From: Pullulanibacillus pueri
Lineage (GTDB): Bacteria > Bacillota > Bacilli > Bacillales > Sporolactobacillaceae
Length of the DNA: 64,000 nt
Direction of reading: 5' to 3'
Assembly (NCBI RefSeq): GCF_014639255.1
Contig: NZ_BMFV01000026.1
Coordinates: 1 to 64,000, forward strand
Position numbers and translations under genes: made by a program. The first letter of the stretch is position 1. Each line of letters begins with the position of its first letter. This document shows positions 27,306 through 39,145 of the stretch, one piece after another. A model generated the notes under the pieces. That model was given only the letters and a program-made list of their open reading frames with translations, made no database searches and was not told the origin of the DNA.

Positions 27306-28139
27306 TTACTTCTTCTTACGACGACGAACAATGTGTTTGTCAGATGCTTTGTTGCGTTTTCTTGTTTTAAGACCAAGAGTTGGTTTGCCCCAAGGTGACA
27401 TTGGTGATTTACGACCGATTGGTGCACGACCTTCACCACCACCATGTGGGTGATCATTAGGGTTCATAACAGAACCACGAACAGTTGGGCGAATCCCTTT
27501 CCAACGAGAACGACCCGCTTTACCTACATTCACAAGTTCATGTTCAAGATTACCCACTTGACCAATAGTTGCACGGCATGTATCAAGAATCATACGAACT
27601 TCACCTGATACTAAACGTACAAGAACGTACTTTTCTTCTTTACCAAGAATCTGAGCTTCAGCTCCTGCAGAACGTGCAAGCTGACCACCATGACCTGGTT
27701 TAAGTTCGATATTATGAATAACTGTACCTACAGGAATATTCTTAAGTGGTAAAGCATTACCTACTTTAATATCGGATTCCGGACCAGAAACAATTTCCGT
27801 TCCTACAGTAATTCCTTTTGGTGCAAGGATATAACGTTTTTCGCCATCAGCATAATGAATCAACGCAATATTCGCAGTACGGTTTGGATCATATTCAATC
27901 GTAGCAACGCGACCTGGTACACCATCTTTATTACGCTTGAAATCGATAATACGATACTTACGCTTATGACCTCCACCTTGGTGACGGACAGTTAATCGAC
28001 CTTGGTTGTTACGTCCAGCCTTTTTAGGTAGTGGCGCAAGCAAAGATTTTTCAGGTTGATCTGTAGTAATTTCACTGTAATCCAAAGAAGTCATGTGACG
28101 ACGACCGTTGGATGTTGGTTTATACTTTTTAATCGCCAT
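27306..28139 (-). CDS. rplB: 50S ribosomal protein L2 (uL2)
   Basis: A 277-aa protein near the peptidyl-transferase centre. The C-terminal [20 protein letters not shown] loop contains the conserved histidine needed for activity. N-terminal start [17 protein letters not shown] is typical. Confidence 0.97.
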   Translation of the reverse strand: MAIKKYKPTSNGRRHMTSLDYSEITTDQPEKSLLAPLPKKAGRNNQGRLTVRHQGGGHKRKYRIIDFKRNKDGVPGRVATIEYDPNRTANIALIHYADGEKRYILAPKGITVGTEIVSGPESDIKVGNALPLKNIPVGTVIHNIELKPGHGGQLARSAGAEAQILGKEEKYVLVRLVSGEVRMILDTCRATIGQVGNLEHELVNVGKAGRSRWKGIRPTVRGSVMNPNDHPHGGGEGRAPIGRKSPMSPWGKPTLGLKTRKRNKASDKHIVRRRKKK

Positions 28140-28171
28140 GGTTATTTCCCTCCTTCACTTTCAAATGTTAC

Positions 28172-28462
28172 TTAAACACCTTCGTAGAATTCTAATTCTT
28201 TGCTATCTGGTGTTAAGGTAACAATCGCTTTCTTACGTTGAGCGGTAAAACCTGAATAACGTCCAAAGCGTTTTAATTTACCTTTGTAATTCATAGTATT
28301 TACTTTAGCGACTTTAACTCCGAAAATCGTTTCAACTGCACGTTTGATTTCGGATTTATTAGATCTACGATCGACAACAAAAGTATACTTCTTGTCTACC
28401 ATTTGTTCTGTTGAACGTTCTGTAATCACGGGGCGCTTAATAACATCGCGTGGATCTTTCAT
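28172..28462 (-). CDS. rplW: 50S ribosomal protein L23 (uL23)
   Basis: A 96-aa exit-tunnel protein that docks trigger factor and SRP. Typical blocks are [13 protein letters not shown] and [22 protein letters not shown]. Its start overlaps the rplD stop by 1 bp. Confidence 0.97.
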   Translation of the reverse strand: MKDPRDVIKRPVITERSTEQMVDKKYTFVVDRRSNKSEIKRAVETIFGVKVAKVNTMNYKGKLKRFGRYSGFTAQRKKAIVTLTPDSKELEFYEGV

Positions 28463-29085
28463 TATCCAAGCACCTCCTCTAACTTTTCAGCAGCAGCCTT
28501 CGACAAGATAAGCTTGTTATAATTAATAACATCTAATACTGTGACTTGATCTGCTGTTACAAGTTTTACTGTTGGGATGTTTCTCGCCGAAAGCGCAGTT
28601 GCTTCATGAAGCTCACTAATCACGATAAGTGCCTTTTCATTAACGGAAAGGTTGTTAAGAACATTAACAAACTCTTTTGTTTTTGGTGTGTCTAATGTGA
28701 GATCATCAACAACAATTGCTTCATTATCTCTAACTTTAGAGGATAAAGCAGATTTAATTGCTAAACGACGAACTTTCTTTGGTAATTTAAAGCTATAGCT
28801 GCGTGGAGTTGGACCAAAGACAACACCACCGCCTACCCATTGTGGTGAACGAATAGAACCTTGACGCGCACGACCCGTTCCTTTTTGGCGCCATGGTTTA
28901 ACGCCCCCGCCTCGTACTGCAGAACGATTTTTTACAGAATGAGTACCTTGACGTAATGACGCTTGTTGCATCAATACTGCTTGATACATAACATGTTCAT
29001 TAGGTTCAATGCCAAACACGGAATCATTTAACTCAATGTCTCCTACACTGGCACCTTTTTTATCTAAAACTGTTAATTTAGGCAT
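28462..29085 (-). CDS. rplD: 50S ribosomal protein L4 (uL4)
   Basis: A 207-aa protein with a long loop reaching the exit tunnel ([30 protein letters not shown], about 64-93). The loop residues tied to macrolide resistance look wild type. In E. coli L4 represses the S10 operon; whether it does so here is unknown. Confidence 0.97.
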   Translation of the reverse strand: MPKLTVLDKKGASVGDIELNDSVFGIEPNEHVMYQAVLMQQASLRQGTHSVKNRSAVRGGGVKPWRQKGTGRARQGSIRSPQWVGGGVVFGPTPRSYSFKLPKKVRRLAIKSALSSKVRDNEAIVVDDLTLDTPKTKEFVNVLNNLSVNEKALIVISELHEATALSARNIPTVKLVTADQVTVLDVINYNKLILSKAAAEKLEEVLG

Positions 29086-29102
29086 GGAAGCATCCCCCTT
29101 TC

Positions 29103-29735
29103 TTATTTAGTGCTTTTGATTGCACTTTTAATGGTTAGATAACTCTTTTTAGCACCAGGTACATTCCCTTTAATTAAAAGCAGGTTACGTTCTGTATCAA
29201 CTTTTACAATTTCAAGGTTTTGTACAGTGACTTTTTCTCCACCCATACGTCCTGGTAGAGCTTTACCTTTAAATACACGCATTGGATCAACAGCACCCAT
29301 TGAACCTGGTGCTCTATGGTAGTGAGAACCATGACTCATCGGCCCACGGGATTGGTTGTGACGCTTGATAGAACCCTGGAATCCTTTACCCTTAGATTGA
29401 CCTGTTACGTCAACGATGTCACCTTCTGCGAAAATATCAACCTTAACTTCTTGGCCTAATTCATAGTCACCAAGACTTACATCACGGATTTCCTTAACGA
29501 AGCGCTTAGGCGTTGCTTCAGCCTTGCCCGCATGGCCTTTTTCAGGTTTGTTTGTTCTTGCTTCTTTCTTGTCATCAAACCCGATTTGAACCGCTTCATA
29601 GCCATCAGTTTCTACCGTTTTCTTTTGTAAAACGACATTAGGTGCAGCTTCTACAACTGTTACTGCAATTGCTTCGCCATTCTCAGCGAAAATTTGCGTC
29701 ATACCAAGCTTTTTACCCAAGATTCCTTTGGTCAT
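29103..29735 (-). CDS. rplC: 50S ribosomal protein L3 (uL3)
   Basis: A 210-aa assembly-initiator protein: [23 protein letters not shown], with the central loop [27 protein letters not shown] that reaches the peptidyl-transferase centre. The ATG at 29735 is 8 bp after AGGAGG; the longer frame upstream has no ribosome-binding site. Confidence 0.97.
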   Translation of the reverse strand: MTKGILGKKLGMTQIFAENGEAIAVTVVEAAPNVVLQKKTVETDGYEAVQIGFDDKKEARTNKPEKGHAGKAEATPKRFVKEIRDVSLGDYELGQEVKVDIFAEGDIVDVTGQSKGKGFQGSIKRHNQSRGPMSHGSHYHRAPGSMGAVDPMRVFKGKALPGRMGGEKVTVQNLEIVKVDTERNLLLIKGNVPGAKKSYLTIKSAIKSTK

Positions 29736-29768
29736 CCGTAACACCTCCTACAATTTGTTTATTTAGAT

Positions 29769-30205
<437 letters not shown>

Positions 30206-30210
30206 TTCTT

Positions 30211-30239
30211 ATTATATAAAATATACATGACAAATGCAA
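30211..30239 (-). promoter_or_regulatory. Sigma-A promoter of the S10-spc-alpha superoperon
   Basis: The minus strand has -35 TTGCAT (30234-30239), 17 bp and -10 TATAAT (30211-30216). It lies between the tuf terminator and the S10 leader. Confidence 0.8.
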
Positions 30240-30441
30240 CTGTTTTTGACAGTTTCCAGAAATTAATTCTATCAGTATGAATTATATAGCTTGGCACATT
30301 GGTTATTTAGCAACATTTCTTCATTATATAGAGATTTTAAGGTAATTACAAGTTCTCTATTGTTATTTGTAATAATCAGCTAATTTAAAGAATATCCTAA
30401 AGTAATCTTTAACCCAGCAAACGCATGTTTATCAAAAAAAT

Positions 30442-30467
30442 AAGCACTCCCACAAAGGGAAGTGCTT
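30442..30467 (-). terminator. Terminator after tuf
   Basis: AAGCACTTCCC and GGGAGTGCTT (minus strand, one bulged base) pair and are followed by ATTTTTTTG. It separates the str operon from the S10 operon. Confidence 0.85.
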
Positions 30468-30481
30468 AAAACTTTAATATA

Positions 30482-31672
30482 TTATTCAGTGATGCTAGAT
30501 ACAACACCGGATCCAACAGTACGTCCACCTTCACGAATAGAGAAGCGAGTACCTTCTTCGATCGCGATAGGAGCGATAAGGTTAACTTTCATTGATACGT
30601 TATCGCCAGGCATAACCATTTCAGTACCTTCTGGAAGATCGATTGTACCAGTTACGTCAGTTGTACGGAAGTAAAACTGTGGACGGTAACCAGTAAAGAA
30701 TGGCTTGTGACGTCCACCTTCTTCTTTTGATAACACATAAACTTCAGCGTCAAAAGAAGTGTGAGCTTTTACTGTACCTGGTTGAATGAGCACTTGGCCA
30801 CGTTCGATTTCTTCACGGTCAACACCACGAAGCAACGCACCAATGTTGTCACCAGCTTCAGCATAGTCAAGCAACTTACGGAACATTTCAACACCTGTAA
30901 CAGTTGTCTTTTTGTTTTCAGCGCTTAGACCAAGAATTTCAACTTCGTCGCCAACTTTAACTTGACCGCGTTCAACACGACCAGTAGCAACAGTACCACG
31001 ACCAGTGATTGAGAAAACATCCTCAACAGGCATCATGAAAGGCTTGTCATGATCACGTTCTGGAGTAGGAATGTATGCATCTACTTCATTCATTAATTCA
31101 AGGATTTTTTCTTCGTAAGCTTCGTCACCTTCAAGAGCTTTAAGAGCAGAACCACTAACAACTGGTACATCGTCGCCAGGGAATTCATACTCAGTTAAAA
31201 GGTCACGTACTTCCATTTCTACTAACTCAAGTAGTTCTTCGTCGTCAACCATGTCAACTTTGTTTAAGAATACTACGATGGAAGGGACACCAACGTTACG
31301 TGAAAGAAGAATGTGCTCACGAGTTTGTGGCATTGGACCATCTGCAGCAGATACTACTAGAATTGCACCATCCATTTGAGCTGCACCAGTGATCATGTTT
31401 TTAACATAGTCAGCGTGTCCAGGGCAGTCAACGTGAGCATAGTGACGGTTATCAGTTTCATACTCAACGTGTGCAGTAGCGATAGTGATTCCGCGTTCTC
31501 TTTCTTCTGGTGCACCGTCAATAGCGTCATACGCCATAGCAGTACCGCGGTTAAAACGCTTGTGTAATACTGTTGTGATAGCAGCAGTTAAAGTCGTTTT
31601 ACCATGGTCAACGTGTCCAATAGTTCCAATATTAACGTGTGGTTTAGAACGGTCGAATTTCTCTTTACCCAT
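30482..31672 (-). CDS. tuf: Elongation factor Tu
   Basis: A 396-aa GTPase that delivers aminoacyl-tRNA to the ribosome. G motifs: GHVDHGKT (about 19-26), DCPGH (81-85), NKVD (136-139) and SGSAL. Domains 2 and 3 follow. It is the last gene of the str operon, 127 bp after fusA, with a terminator behind it. Confidence 0.98.
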   Translation of the reverse strand: MGKEKFDRSKPHVNIGTIGHVDHGKTTLTAAITTVLHKRFNRGTAMAYDAIDGAPEERERGITIATAHVEYETDNRHYAHVDCPGHADYVKNMITGAAQMDGAILVVSAADGPMPQTREHILLSRNVGVPSIVVFLNKVDMVDDEELLELVEMEVRDLLTEYEFPGDDVPVVSGSALKALEGDEAYEEKILELMNEVDAYIPTPERDHDKPFMMPVEDVFSITGRGTVATGRVERGQVKVGDEVEILGLSAENKKTTVTGVEMFRKLLDYAEAGDNIGALLRGVDREEIERGQVLIQPGTVKAHTSFDAEVYVLSKEEGGRHKPFFTGYRPQFYFRTTDVTGTIDLPEGTEMVMPGDNVSMKVNLIAPIAIEEGTRFSIREGGRTVGSGVVSSITE

Positions 31673-31721
31673 GAGAAAATTTCCTCCTTTTATATAACCA
31701 TTATATTTTTTATTATGTGAT

Positions 31722-31752
31722 CTAAGATAGACTAGATTACCGTCTATCCTAG
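31722..31752 (-). other. Hairpin in the fusA-tuf spacer
   Basis: CTAGGATAGAC and GTCTATCTTAG (minus strand, one wobble) form an 11-bp stem with a 9-base loop, about 50 bases before tuf. No T-run follows at once, so it is not a typical terminator. It may be a processing or stability element. Confidence 0.4.
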
Positions 31753-31799
31753 CTTACAATAAACTTATGTGATTAACAATATTCAAGCTAAGGACAATA

Positions 31800-33878
31800 T
31801 TATTGTCCGGTTGTTTTCTTGATAATCTCTTCAGAAATACTTTTTGGTACTTCTTCATAGTGATCAAAGTGCATTGTGTAAACACCGCGACCTTGAGTTG
31901 CAGAACGTAAGGTTGTTGCATAACCGAACATTTCAGATAGTGGCACAAATGCTTTAACTACTTGCGCACCAGCACGGCTTTCCATACCTTCTACACGGCC
32001 ACGACGGCTTGTAATATCACCCATGATATCCCCAAGATACTCTTCAGGAATAACAACTTCTACCTTTTCAACTGGCTCCAAAATGACTGGGTTACATACT
32101 TCTCTAGCTTTTTTCAAAGCCATTGAAGCAGCAATTTTAAAGGCCATTTCGTTAGAGTCAACATCGTGGTAAGAACCATCATATAGAGTCGCACGGACAT
32201 CAATTAAAGGATAACCTGCAAGCAAACCGTTTTTCAATGCATCTCTCAAACCAGCTTCAACTGATGGGATGTATTCACGAGGAACAACACCACCAACAAT
32301 TTTGTCGACGAATTCAAAACCGCCGCCTTCTTCAAGTGGTTCAAACTCAATCCAAACGTGTCCATATTGTCCACGTCCACCAGATTGACGAACGAATTTA
32401 CCTTCGGCTTTACCAGCCTGACGGATGGTTTCGCGGTAAGCTACTTGTGGCGAGCCAACATTAGCTTCAACTTTAAACTCACGGCGTAAACGATCAACAA
32501 TGATATCAAGGTGTAATTCACCCATACCAGAAATAATGGTTTGACCCGTTTCTTCGTTCGTTTCAGTCTTAAAGGTTGGATCCTCTTCAGCTAACTTACC
32601 AAGAGCTGTCGACATTTTATCTTGGTCAGCTTTTGTTTTTGGTTCAATAGCAACCGAGATAACTGGATCAGGGAATTCCATAGATTCGAGGATAACATTA
32701 TCCTTTTCATCACATAAGGTATCCCCAGTTGAAGTGTCTTTAAAACCAACAGCTGCAGCAATATCACCGGAATAAACCTTTTTGATTTCTTCTCGTGTAT
32801 TGGCATGCATCTGAAGAATACGTCCAAGACGCTCACGTTTACCTTTTGTTGAGTTTTTAACATATGAACCTGCTTCTGCAGTACCTGAATATACGCGGAA
32901 GAAAGTCAATTTACCTACGAATGGGTCTGTCATAACTTTAAATGCAAGTGCAGAGAAAGGCCCATTATCATCAGCTTTACGTTCAACTTCTTCTTCAGAA
33001 TCCGCTAAGAATCCTTTAATAGGAGGAACGTCAATTGGTGATGGAAGGTAATCGATAACAGCATCCAATACAAGTTGAACACCTTTATTTTTAAAGGCAG
33101 AACCACAAAGCACTGGATAAAACTCAACATTACAAGTTCCCTTACGAATAGCTGCTTTAATTTCAGCAGTAGTAAGTTCTTCACCTTCAAGATATTTCAT
33201 CATGAGGTCTTCATCAAGTTCTGAAACAGCCTCGATAAGCTTATCGCGATATTCCTGAGCTTGATCAAGATACTCTTCTGGAATATCTACAGCTTTACTA
33301 CGAGTGCCAAGATCATCTTCATAGAAATAAGCTTTCATTTCTACTAAGTCAATGATCCCTTCAAAGTCATCTTCAGCACCGATTGGTAACTGAATAGGAT
33401 GAGCGTTTGCACGAAGTCTCTCATGGAGAGTATTTGTTGAATAAAGAAAATCAGCACCGATTTTATCCATCTTGTTAACAAATACAATACGAGGAACCCC
33501 GTAAGTGGTTGCTTGACGCCAAACAGTTTCTGTCTGTGGTTCAACACCAGACTGAGCATCAAGAACCGCAACAGCTCCATCAAGAACACGGAGAGAACGT
33601 TCAACTTCTACTGTGAAGTCGACGTGTCCAGGTGTGTCAATGATGTTAACACGATGGTCATTCCATTGGGCAGTAGTGGCTGCTGATGTAATGGTAATCC
33701 CGCGTTCTTGTTCTTGTTCCATCCAGTCCATCTGTGATGCACCCTCGTGGGTTTCACCAATTTTATGGATACGTCCAGAATAGAATAAGATACGCTCGGT
33801 TGTTGTCGTCTTACCAGCATCAATGTGTGCCATGATACCAATGTTTCTTGTTTTCTCGAGCGGGAAGGCTCTGGCCAT
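31800..33878 (-). CDS. fusA: Elongation factor G
   Basis: A 692-aa translocation GTPase. G1 [13 protein letters not shown] (about 17-29), G3 DTPGHVDF (82-89) and G4 NKMDK (136-140) are intact, followed by domains II to V, including [10 protein letters not shown]. It lies between rpsG and tuf in the str operon. Confidence 0.98.
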   Translation of the reverse strand: MARAFPLEKTRNIGIMAHIDAGKTTTTERILFYSGRIHKIGETHEGASQMDWMEQEQERGITITSAATTAQWNDHRVNIIDTPGHVDFTVEVERSLRVLDGAVAVLDAQSGVEPQTETVWRQATTYGVPRIVFVNKMDKIGADFLYSTNTLHERLRANAHPIQLPIGAEDDFEGIIDLVEMKAYFYEDDLGTRSKAVDIPEEYLDQAQEYRDKLIEAVSELDEDLMMKYLEGEELTTAEIKAAIRKGTCNVEFYPVLCGSAFKNKGVQLVLDAVIDYLPSPIDVPPIKGFLADSEEEVERKADDNGPFSALAFKVMTDPFVGKLTFFRVYSGTAEAGSYVKNSTKGKRERLGRILQMHANTREEIKKVYSGDIAAAVGFKDTSTGDTLCDEKDNVILESMEFPDPVISVAIEPKTKADQDKMSTALGKLAEEDPTFKTETNEETGQTIISGMGELHLDIIVDRLRREFKVEANVGSPQVAYRETIRQAGKAEGKFVRQSGGRGQYGHVWIEFEPLEEGGGFEFVDKIVGGVVPREYIPSVEAGLRDALKNGLLAGYPLIDVRATLYDGSYHDVDSNEMAFKIAASMALKKAREVCNPVILEPVEKVEVVIPEEYLGDIMGDITSRRGRVEGMESRAGAQVVKAFVPLSEMFGYATTLRSATQGRGVYTMHFDHYEEVPKSISEEIIKKTTGQ

Positions 33879-33974
33879 GGTAACTCTCCTTCCTATTACA
33901 AAGTCTATTAGAGTTTTTAAAAGAATTTCAGCCCAACAGTGGTCTCAATTCTTTTTTTGTTTGTTTATGCACTC

Positions 33975-34445
33975 TTACCAACGATAATGTGCAAATGCTT
34001 TATTGGCTTCAGCCATTTTATGCATATCTTCACGTTTCTTAACAGCGGCACCTGTATTGTTAGCAGCATCAATAACTTCATTCGCTAAACGTTCAACCAT
34101 TGTTTTTTCGCCGCGAAGACGCGCATAATTAACTAACCAACGAAGTGCAAGTGTTGTACGACGTTCCGGACGAACTTCTACAGGAACCTGATAGTTCGAA
34201 CCCCCTACACGTCTAGCACGAACTTCAAGGACTGGCATCACGTTTTTAATCGCTTGATCAAAAACCTCCATTGGTTCTTGGTTCGTACGTTCCTTAATAA
34301 GATCAAATGCATTATATAAAATCGTTTGCGCTTTACCTTTACGTCCATCTTGCATAATACGATTGATTAAACGTGTAACCAATTTAGAATTATATAATGG
34401 ATCTGGTAAAACATCACGCTTTTCTACTGGACCTTTACGTGGCAT
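33975..34445 (-). CDS. rpsG: 30S ribosomal protein S7 (uS7)
   Basis: A 156-aa protein that starts assembly of the 30S head: [31 protein letters not shown]. The ATG at 34445 is 6 bp after GGAGGG; the longer frame upstream is not used. It is preceded by rpsL. Confidence 0.97.
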   Translation of the reverse strand: MPRKGPVEKRDVLPDPLYNSKLVTRLINRIMQDGRKGKAQTILYNAFDLIKERTNQEPMEVFDQAIKNVMPVLEVRARRVGGSNYQVPVEVRPERRTTLALRWLVNYARLRGEKTMVERLANEVIDAANNTGAAVKKREDMHKMAEANKAFAHYRW

Positions 34446-34487
34446 AAGATACCCTCCTTTCACCGATAGTTATTCATTAGAGTTTTA

Positions 34488-34901
34488 TTAAGCTTTTGGT
34501 TTTTTCGCGCCGTACTTAGAACGACCTTGTTGACGATTCTCAACACCAGCTGTATCTAACGCACCGCGAACAATATGATAACGCACACCAGGTAAGTCTT
34601 TTACACGACCTCCACGAATAAGAACCACACTGTGTTCTTGAAGGTTGTGACCGATTCCTGGAATATAAGCTGTTACCTCAATTCCGTTCGTTAAACGAAC
34701 ACGGGCAATCTTACGCAACGCAGAGTTAGGTTTTTTAGGTGTAATTGTGCTAACACGTGTACAAACCCCACGTTTTTGTGGTGAAGATTGGTCAGTTAAC
34801 TTCTTATCAAGGCTGTTATAACCTCTGTTAAGTGCCGGTGAATCGGATTTCTTTGTTTTTGAATGGCGACCTTTACGTACCAATTGGTTAATTGTTGGCA
34901 T
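34488..34901 (-). CDS. rpsL: 30S ribosomal protein S12 (uS12)
   Basis: A 137-aa decoding-centre protein. The streptomycin-linked lysines in [11 protein letters not shown] and [12 protein letters not shown] are wild type, so a sensitive form is predicted. It begins [12 protein letters not shown]. It follows rplGB after a 92-bp gap that may hold a leader. Confidence 0.97.
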   Translation of the reverse strand: MPTINQLVRKGRHSKTKKSDSPALNRGYNSLDKKLTDQSSPQKRGVCTRVSTITPKKPNSALRKIARVRLTNGIEVTAYIPGIGHNLQEHSVVLIRGGRVKDLPGVRYHIVRGALDTAGVENRQQGRSKYGAKKPKA

Positions 34902-34902
34902 T

Positions 34903-34990
34903 TATTTTTCCTCCCTTCCAGACTTTTTAGACCCACAGTTCCAGGTGAATCATTATCGGGCAAAAAAATGGGCGTGGGTTTCCCCAAGCA
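34903..34990 (-). other. Possible structured leader of rpsL
   Basis: The gap between rplGB and rpsL has ACCCAC and GTGGGT that could pair at long range, and a GGGG/CCC-rich start. It is longer than other gaps in this operon. No T-run is seen, so attenuation is not indicated; this is only a candidate. Confidence 0.3.
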
Positions 34991-34993
34991 CTT

Positions 34994-35245
34994 CTATTTT
35001 TTAATGGCGACAACTGCTGCACCAACATCAATACCGCAAGCTTTTCCAAGCTTTTTCATAGAATCTACAGTAAAAACAGGAACCTGTTTTTCTTTTGCCA
35101 AGTCAACGATTCGACCTGTAACATAAGTATCTGCATCATCAGCGATTACGACTTCCTTGATGCGGTCATCCTTTAATGCCTTTAAAGATTGTTTGGTACC
35201 GATAATAATATCGCTAATGGCCTGTGTTACTTTTTCATAAGACAT
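34994..35245 (-). CDS. rplGB: L7Ae-family K-turn binding protein (RplGB/YbxF)
   Basis: An 83-aa L7Ae/L30e-fold protein: [40 protein letters not shown]. subtilis YbxF binds kink-turn RNA. It stands between rpoC and rpsL as expected and is the first gene after the str promoter. Confidence 0.93.
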   Translation of the reverse strand: MSYEKVTQAISDIIIGTKQSLKALKDDRIKEVVIADDADTYVTGRIVDLAKEKQVPVFTVDSMKKLGKACGIDVGAAVVAIKK

Positions 35246-35289
35246 TTAATTAGCCCTCCAAAGTAACAAGGGTTCTGGAGCACTCAGTT

Positions 35290-35318
35290 ATAATAACATC
35301 GGTGCCCCACCTTGTCAA
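35290..35318 (-). promoter_or_regulatory. Sigma-A promoter of the str operon
   Basis: The minus strand has -35 TTGACA (35313-35318), 17 bp and -10 TATTAT (35290-35295), about 45 bp before rplGB. Confidence 0.8.
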
Positions 35319-35406
35319 CTATAAAATGAAACTTCACTCATAAGGAGATTTCTCTTCCCTATAGAATGCTAGTTAACGCAATGAACCAAGCAATCAGAGG
35401 ATGTAT

Positions 35407-35453
35407 CCCCACTTCGTTGATCTTCATAGTTTCTACGAAGACATCAAGCGGGG
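35407..35453 (-). other. Long hairpin after rpoC
   Basis: CCCCGCTTGATGTCTTCGTAG pairs imperfectly with CTATGAAGATC..GAAGTGGGG (minus strand) for about 20 bp with a 3-base loop. No T-run follows. It starts about 27 bp past the rpoC stop and may be an mRNA processing or stabilising stem between rpoC and the str genes. Confidence 0.5.
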
Positions 35454-35479
35454 CTTACAAACTCACTCATACAAACAAA

Positions 35480-38400
35480 TCAGCTTTCTTGGTTTACAAG
35501 CTCATCTTCTTGGAGCTCTAATCCCTGATTTCCAGCTTCTTCAGGTTTAGCAACGTTTATATGACGGTAACGCGTCATCCCTGTTCCAGCAGGAACAAGC
35601 TTACCAATAATGACATTTTCCTTTAGACCTAGCAATTCATCGCGTTTACCTTTTATTGCAGCATCAGTTAAGACGCGCGTCGTTTCTTGGAAGGATGCTG
35701 CGGATAAGAAGGATTCTGTTTCAAGAGACGCTTTTGTAATACCCAGTAACAATGGACGGCCTGTTGCAGGTTGCCCACCTTCTCTGAATACCTTTTTATT
35801 CACTGCTTTAAAGGTCTGAATATCAACTAATGCCCCTGGTAACACATCCGTATCCCCTGCTTCGACAATGCGGATCTTCCTCATCATTTGACGAACCATA
35901 ACTTCAACGTGTTTATCGCCAATTTCTACCCCTTGCATACGATAAACTTTTTGTACTTCACGCAATAGATAAGCTTGAACACCTTCAACACCAGCAGCAA
36001 CTAAAAGTTCCTTCGGATCAATTGACCCTTCATTTAGAACTTGACCTGGTTTTACAACGTCACCCTCAGCCACTTTCAAACGTGCTCCTAAGTTTACTGA
36101 GTATGAACGAGTTTCGATGTTCCCTTGAACCGTAATTTCACGCTTATCTTTATGCTCGGTAATATTAGTTACCGTACCATGAATTTCAGAAATAGTGGCT
36201 TGCCCCTTAGGATTACGCGCCTCAAAGACCTCTTGAATCCTTGGAAGACCTTGGGTAATATCATCACCCGCAACACCACCCGTGTGGAATGTTCTCATCG
36301 TGAGCTGTGTTCCTGGTTCACCGATAGATTGAGCTGCAATGATACCCACAGCTTCACCCACTTCAACTTCTGAACCTGTCGCAAGGTTACGACCATAACA
36401 CTTTTTACATACACCATGACTCGTATCACACATGAATACCGAGCGGATGCTTACTTCAGTAATACCTGCATCGGTCACTGCCTTTGCTTGATCCTCTGAA
36501 ATAACATCATCTTTTGCAACGAGTAACTCATTCGTTTCAGGATGATAGACATCTTGATTACTCGTACGACCAACAAGACGATCAAACAAGCTTTCAATTT
36601 CTTCATTGCCTTCTTTTATCGCTGAAACCACTAGACCGCGGTCTGTACCACAATCATCTTCACGAACAATAACATCTTGGGCAACATCCACTAGACGACG
36701 TGTAAGATAACCAGAGTCAGCCGTTTTCAACGCCGTATCCGCAAGACCTTTACGAGCACCATGAGTAGAAATAAAGTACTCTAACACGGTTAGGCCTTCC
36801 CGGAAACTTGACCGAATAGGTAATTCAATGATACGACCAGATGGGTTTGCCATCAAACCACGCATACCAGCAAGCTGCGTAAAGTTAGACGCGTTACCAC
36901 GGGCTCCAGAGTCACTCATCATAAAGATTGGGTTTCTGATATCCAATGTTCCCATAAGTTTCTCTTGAATCGTATCTTTAGCACTGCTCCAAATTGAGAT
37001 CGTGCGTTCATAGCGTTCCTCTTCAGTGATCAAACCACGACGGAATTGCTTTTGTACTTTAGTGACTTGTTCTTCTGCTTTTTCCAGAATTTCTTGCTTA
37101 TCTGGAAGGACAACAATATCTGCGACACCGATAGTGATACCTGCTTTAGTGGAATAAGCAAAACCTAATGCCTTCATGCGGTCAAGCATTTTTGATGTCT
37201 CGGTAATCTTAAATCGCTTAAAGACTTCAGCAATGATATCCCCTAAGATCCCCTTCTTAAACGGCGGCACTTCCTCACGACTTGCAATCTCCTTCTTAAT
37301 ATCCGTTCCTTTAGAAACAAAATACTTCTCTGGAGTTGCCACTTCAAGATTATAAGTCGTTGGTTCATTAATATATGGGAAGGATTTTGGTAAAATCCTA
37401 TTAAATACTAATTTACCTACAGTCGTAATTAAATACTGTTCATTTTGCTCCTCGGTAAAGGATGGATTATTAATGACTTTTGCAGGAATAGCGATTCTTG
37501 AATGTAAATGCACATAACCATTATCATAGGCCACTAGGGCTTCATCCGCATCTTTAAAGATGCTTCCTTCACCAATAGCTCCTTTTCTTTCTAGTGTTAA
37601 GTAATAGTTCCCTAACACCATATCCTGCGACGGTGTAACAACAGGCTTACCGTCTTTAGGGTTAAGAATATTTTGAGCAGCGAGCATTAAGATTCGGGCT
37701 TCTGCTTGTGCCTCAGAAGATAATGGCACGTGCACAGCCATTTGGTCTCCATCAAAGTCAGCGTTATAGGCTGTACATACAAGAGGATGCAAACGGATTG
37801 CACGACCCTCCACAAGCGTAGGTTCAAAGGCTTGAATACCTAAACGGTGTAAAGTAGGTGCACGGTTAAGTAAAACAGGATGCTCTTTAATAACTTCCTC
37901 TAAAACACCCCATACATCAGGGTGTACTTTCTCAACCTTACGTTTTGCACTTTTAATGTTATGTGCAATGCCTTTATTGACAAGCTCCTTCATAACAAAT
38001 GGTTTAAATAACTCGATCGCCATTTCTCTTGGGAGCCCACACTGATACATTTGCAGACTTGGTCCAACAACAATAACGGAACGTCCTGAATAGTCTACAC
38101 GTTTACCGAGTAAGTTTTGACGGAAACGTCCTTGTTTACCTTTTAACATATGTGAAAGAGACTTCAACGGACGATTACCAGGTCCAGTAACTGGACGGCC
38201 ACGACGACCATTATCAATAAGGGCGTCAACCGCCTCTTGAAGCATTCTTTTTTCATTTTGCACAATGATGCTTGGTGCACCTAAATCAAGTAGTCTTTTG
38301 AGTCGATTGTTACGGTTAATGACTCGACGATACAAATCGTTCAAATCACTCGTCGCAAATCGCCCACCGTCAAGTTGTACCATCGGACGAAGTTCTGGAG

Positions 38401-39103
38401 GAATAATAGGCAAAACCTCAAGAATCATCCATGATGGATCATTGTCTGAATGGTGGAAGGCCTCAATAACCTCTAGGCGTTTAATCGCACGCGTTCTTCT
38501 TTGACCTTGGGCCGTCTTTAACTCTTCTTTTAAAAGATTGGCTTCTTTCTCCAAATCAATATCTTGTAAGAGTTTTTTTATAGACTCAGCACCCATTCCC
38601 GCTTTGAACGTATTACCATACTTTTCTCGATAATTTCTATACTCTTTTTCAGACAACAGCTGTTTCTTTTCAAGCGGTGTATCCCCAGTTTCAGTAACCA
38701 CGTATGAAGCAAAGTAAATGACTTCTTCAAGTGCCCTTGGAGACATATCAAGAAGTAAACCCATACGACTAGGGATTCCTTTGAAGTACCATATATGAGA
38801 AACAGGGGCAGCAAGTTCAATATGCCCCATTCTTTCTCTTCTAACCTTAGCACGTGTAACCTCGACACCACATCGGTCACAAACAACGCCTTTATAACGC
38901 ACGCGTTTGTATTTACCACAGTGACACTCCCAGTCCTTTTGAGGACCAAAGATTCGCTCACAGAACAAGCCATCCTTTTCGGGTTTAAGTGTACGGTAGT
39001 TAATGGTCTCTGGCTTCTTAACTTCACCACGTGACCAAGATCTTATTTTGTTTGGTGACGCAAGACCTATTTTCATAAACTCAAATTTATTGACATCCAA
39101 CAA
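35480..39103 (-). CDS. rpoC: DNA-directed RNA polymerase subunit beta'
   Basis: A 1207-aa subunit with the active-site motif NADFDGDQM (about 447-455), the N-terminal zinc ribbon ([19 protein letters not shown], 60-78) and the later four-cysteine site ([13 protein letters not shown]). Trigger loop and bridge helix regions read through normally. It follows rpoB by 42 bp and starts with TTG. Confidence 0.97.
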   Translation of the reverse strand: MLDVNKFEFMKIGLASPNKIRSWSRGEVKKPETINYRTLKPEKDGLFCERIFGPQKDWECHCGKYKRVRYKGVVCDRCGVEVTRAKVRRERMGHIELAAPVSHIWYFKGIPSRMGLLLDMSPRALEEVIYFASYVVTETGDTPLEKKQLLSEKEYRNYREKYGNTFKAGMGAESIKKLLQDIDLEKEANLLKEELKTAQGQRRTRAIKRLEVIEAFHHSDNDPSWMILEVLPIIPPELRPMVQLDGGRFATSDLNDLYRRVINRNNRLKRLLDLGAPSIIVQNEKRMLQEAVDALIDNGRRGRPVTGPGNRPLKSLSHMLKGKQGRFRQNLLGKRVDYSGRSVIVVGPSLQMYQCGLPREMAIELFKPFVMKELVNKGIAHNIKSAKRKVEKVHPDVWGVLEEVIKEHPVLLNRAPTLHRLGIQAFEPTLVEGRAIRLHPLVCTAYNADFDGDQMAVHVPLSSEAQAEARILMLAAQNILNPKDGKPVVTPSQDMVLGNYYLTLERKGAIGEGSIFKDADEALVAYDNGYVHLHSRIAIPAKVINNPSFTEEQNEQYLITTVGKLVFNRILPKSFPYINEPTTYNLEVATPEKYFVSKGTDIKKEIASREEVPPFKKGILGDIIAEVFKRFKITETSKMLDRMKALGFAYSTKAGITIGVADIVVLPDKQEILEKAEEQVTKVQKQFRRGLITEEERYERTISIWSSAKDTIQEKLMGTLDIRNPIFMMSDSGARGNASNFTQLAGMRGLMANPSGRIIELPIRSSFREGLTVLEYFISTHGARKGLADTALKTADSGYLTRRLVDVAQDVIVREDDCGTDRGLVVSAIKEGNEEIESLFDRLVGRTSNQDVYHPETNELLVAKDDVISEDQAKAVTDAGITEVSIRSVFMCDTSHGVCKKCYGRNLATGSEVEVGEAVGIIAAQSIGEPGTQLTMRTFHTGGVAGDDITQGLPRIQEVFEARNPKGQATISEIHGTVTNITEHKDKREITVQGNIETRSYSVNLGARLKVAEGDVVKPGQVLNEGSIDPKELLVAAGVEGVQAYLLREVQKVYRMQGVEIGDKHVEVMVRQMMRKIRIVEAGDTDVLPGALVDIQTFKAVNKKVFREGGQPATGRPLLLGITKASLETESFLSAASFQETTRVLTDAAIKGKRDELLGLKENVIIGKLVPAGTGMTRYRHINVAKPEEAGNQGLELQEDELVNQES

Positions 39104-39145
39104 GGGGTTAACCTCCCTTATACAGGTTTATTGGCCTTAGTTTGA

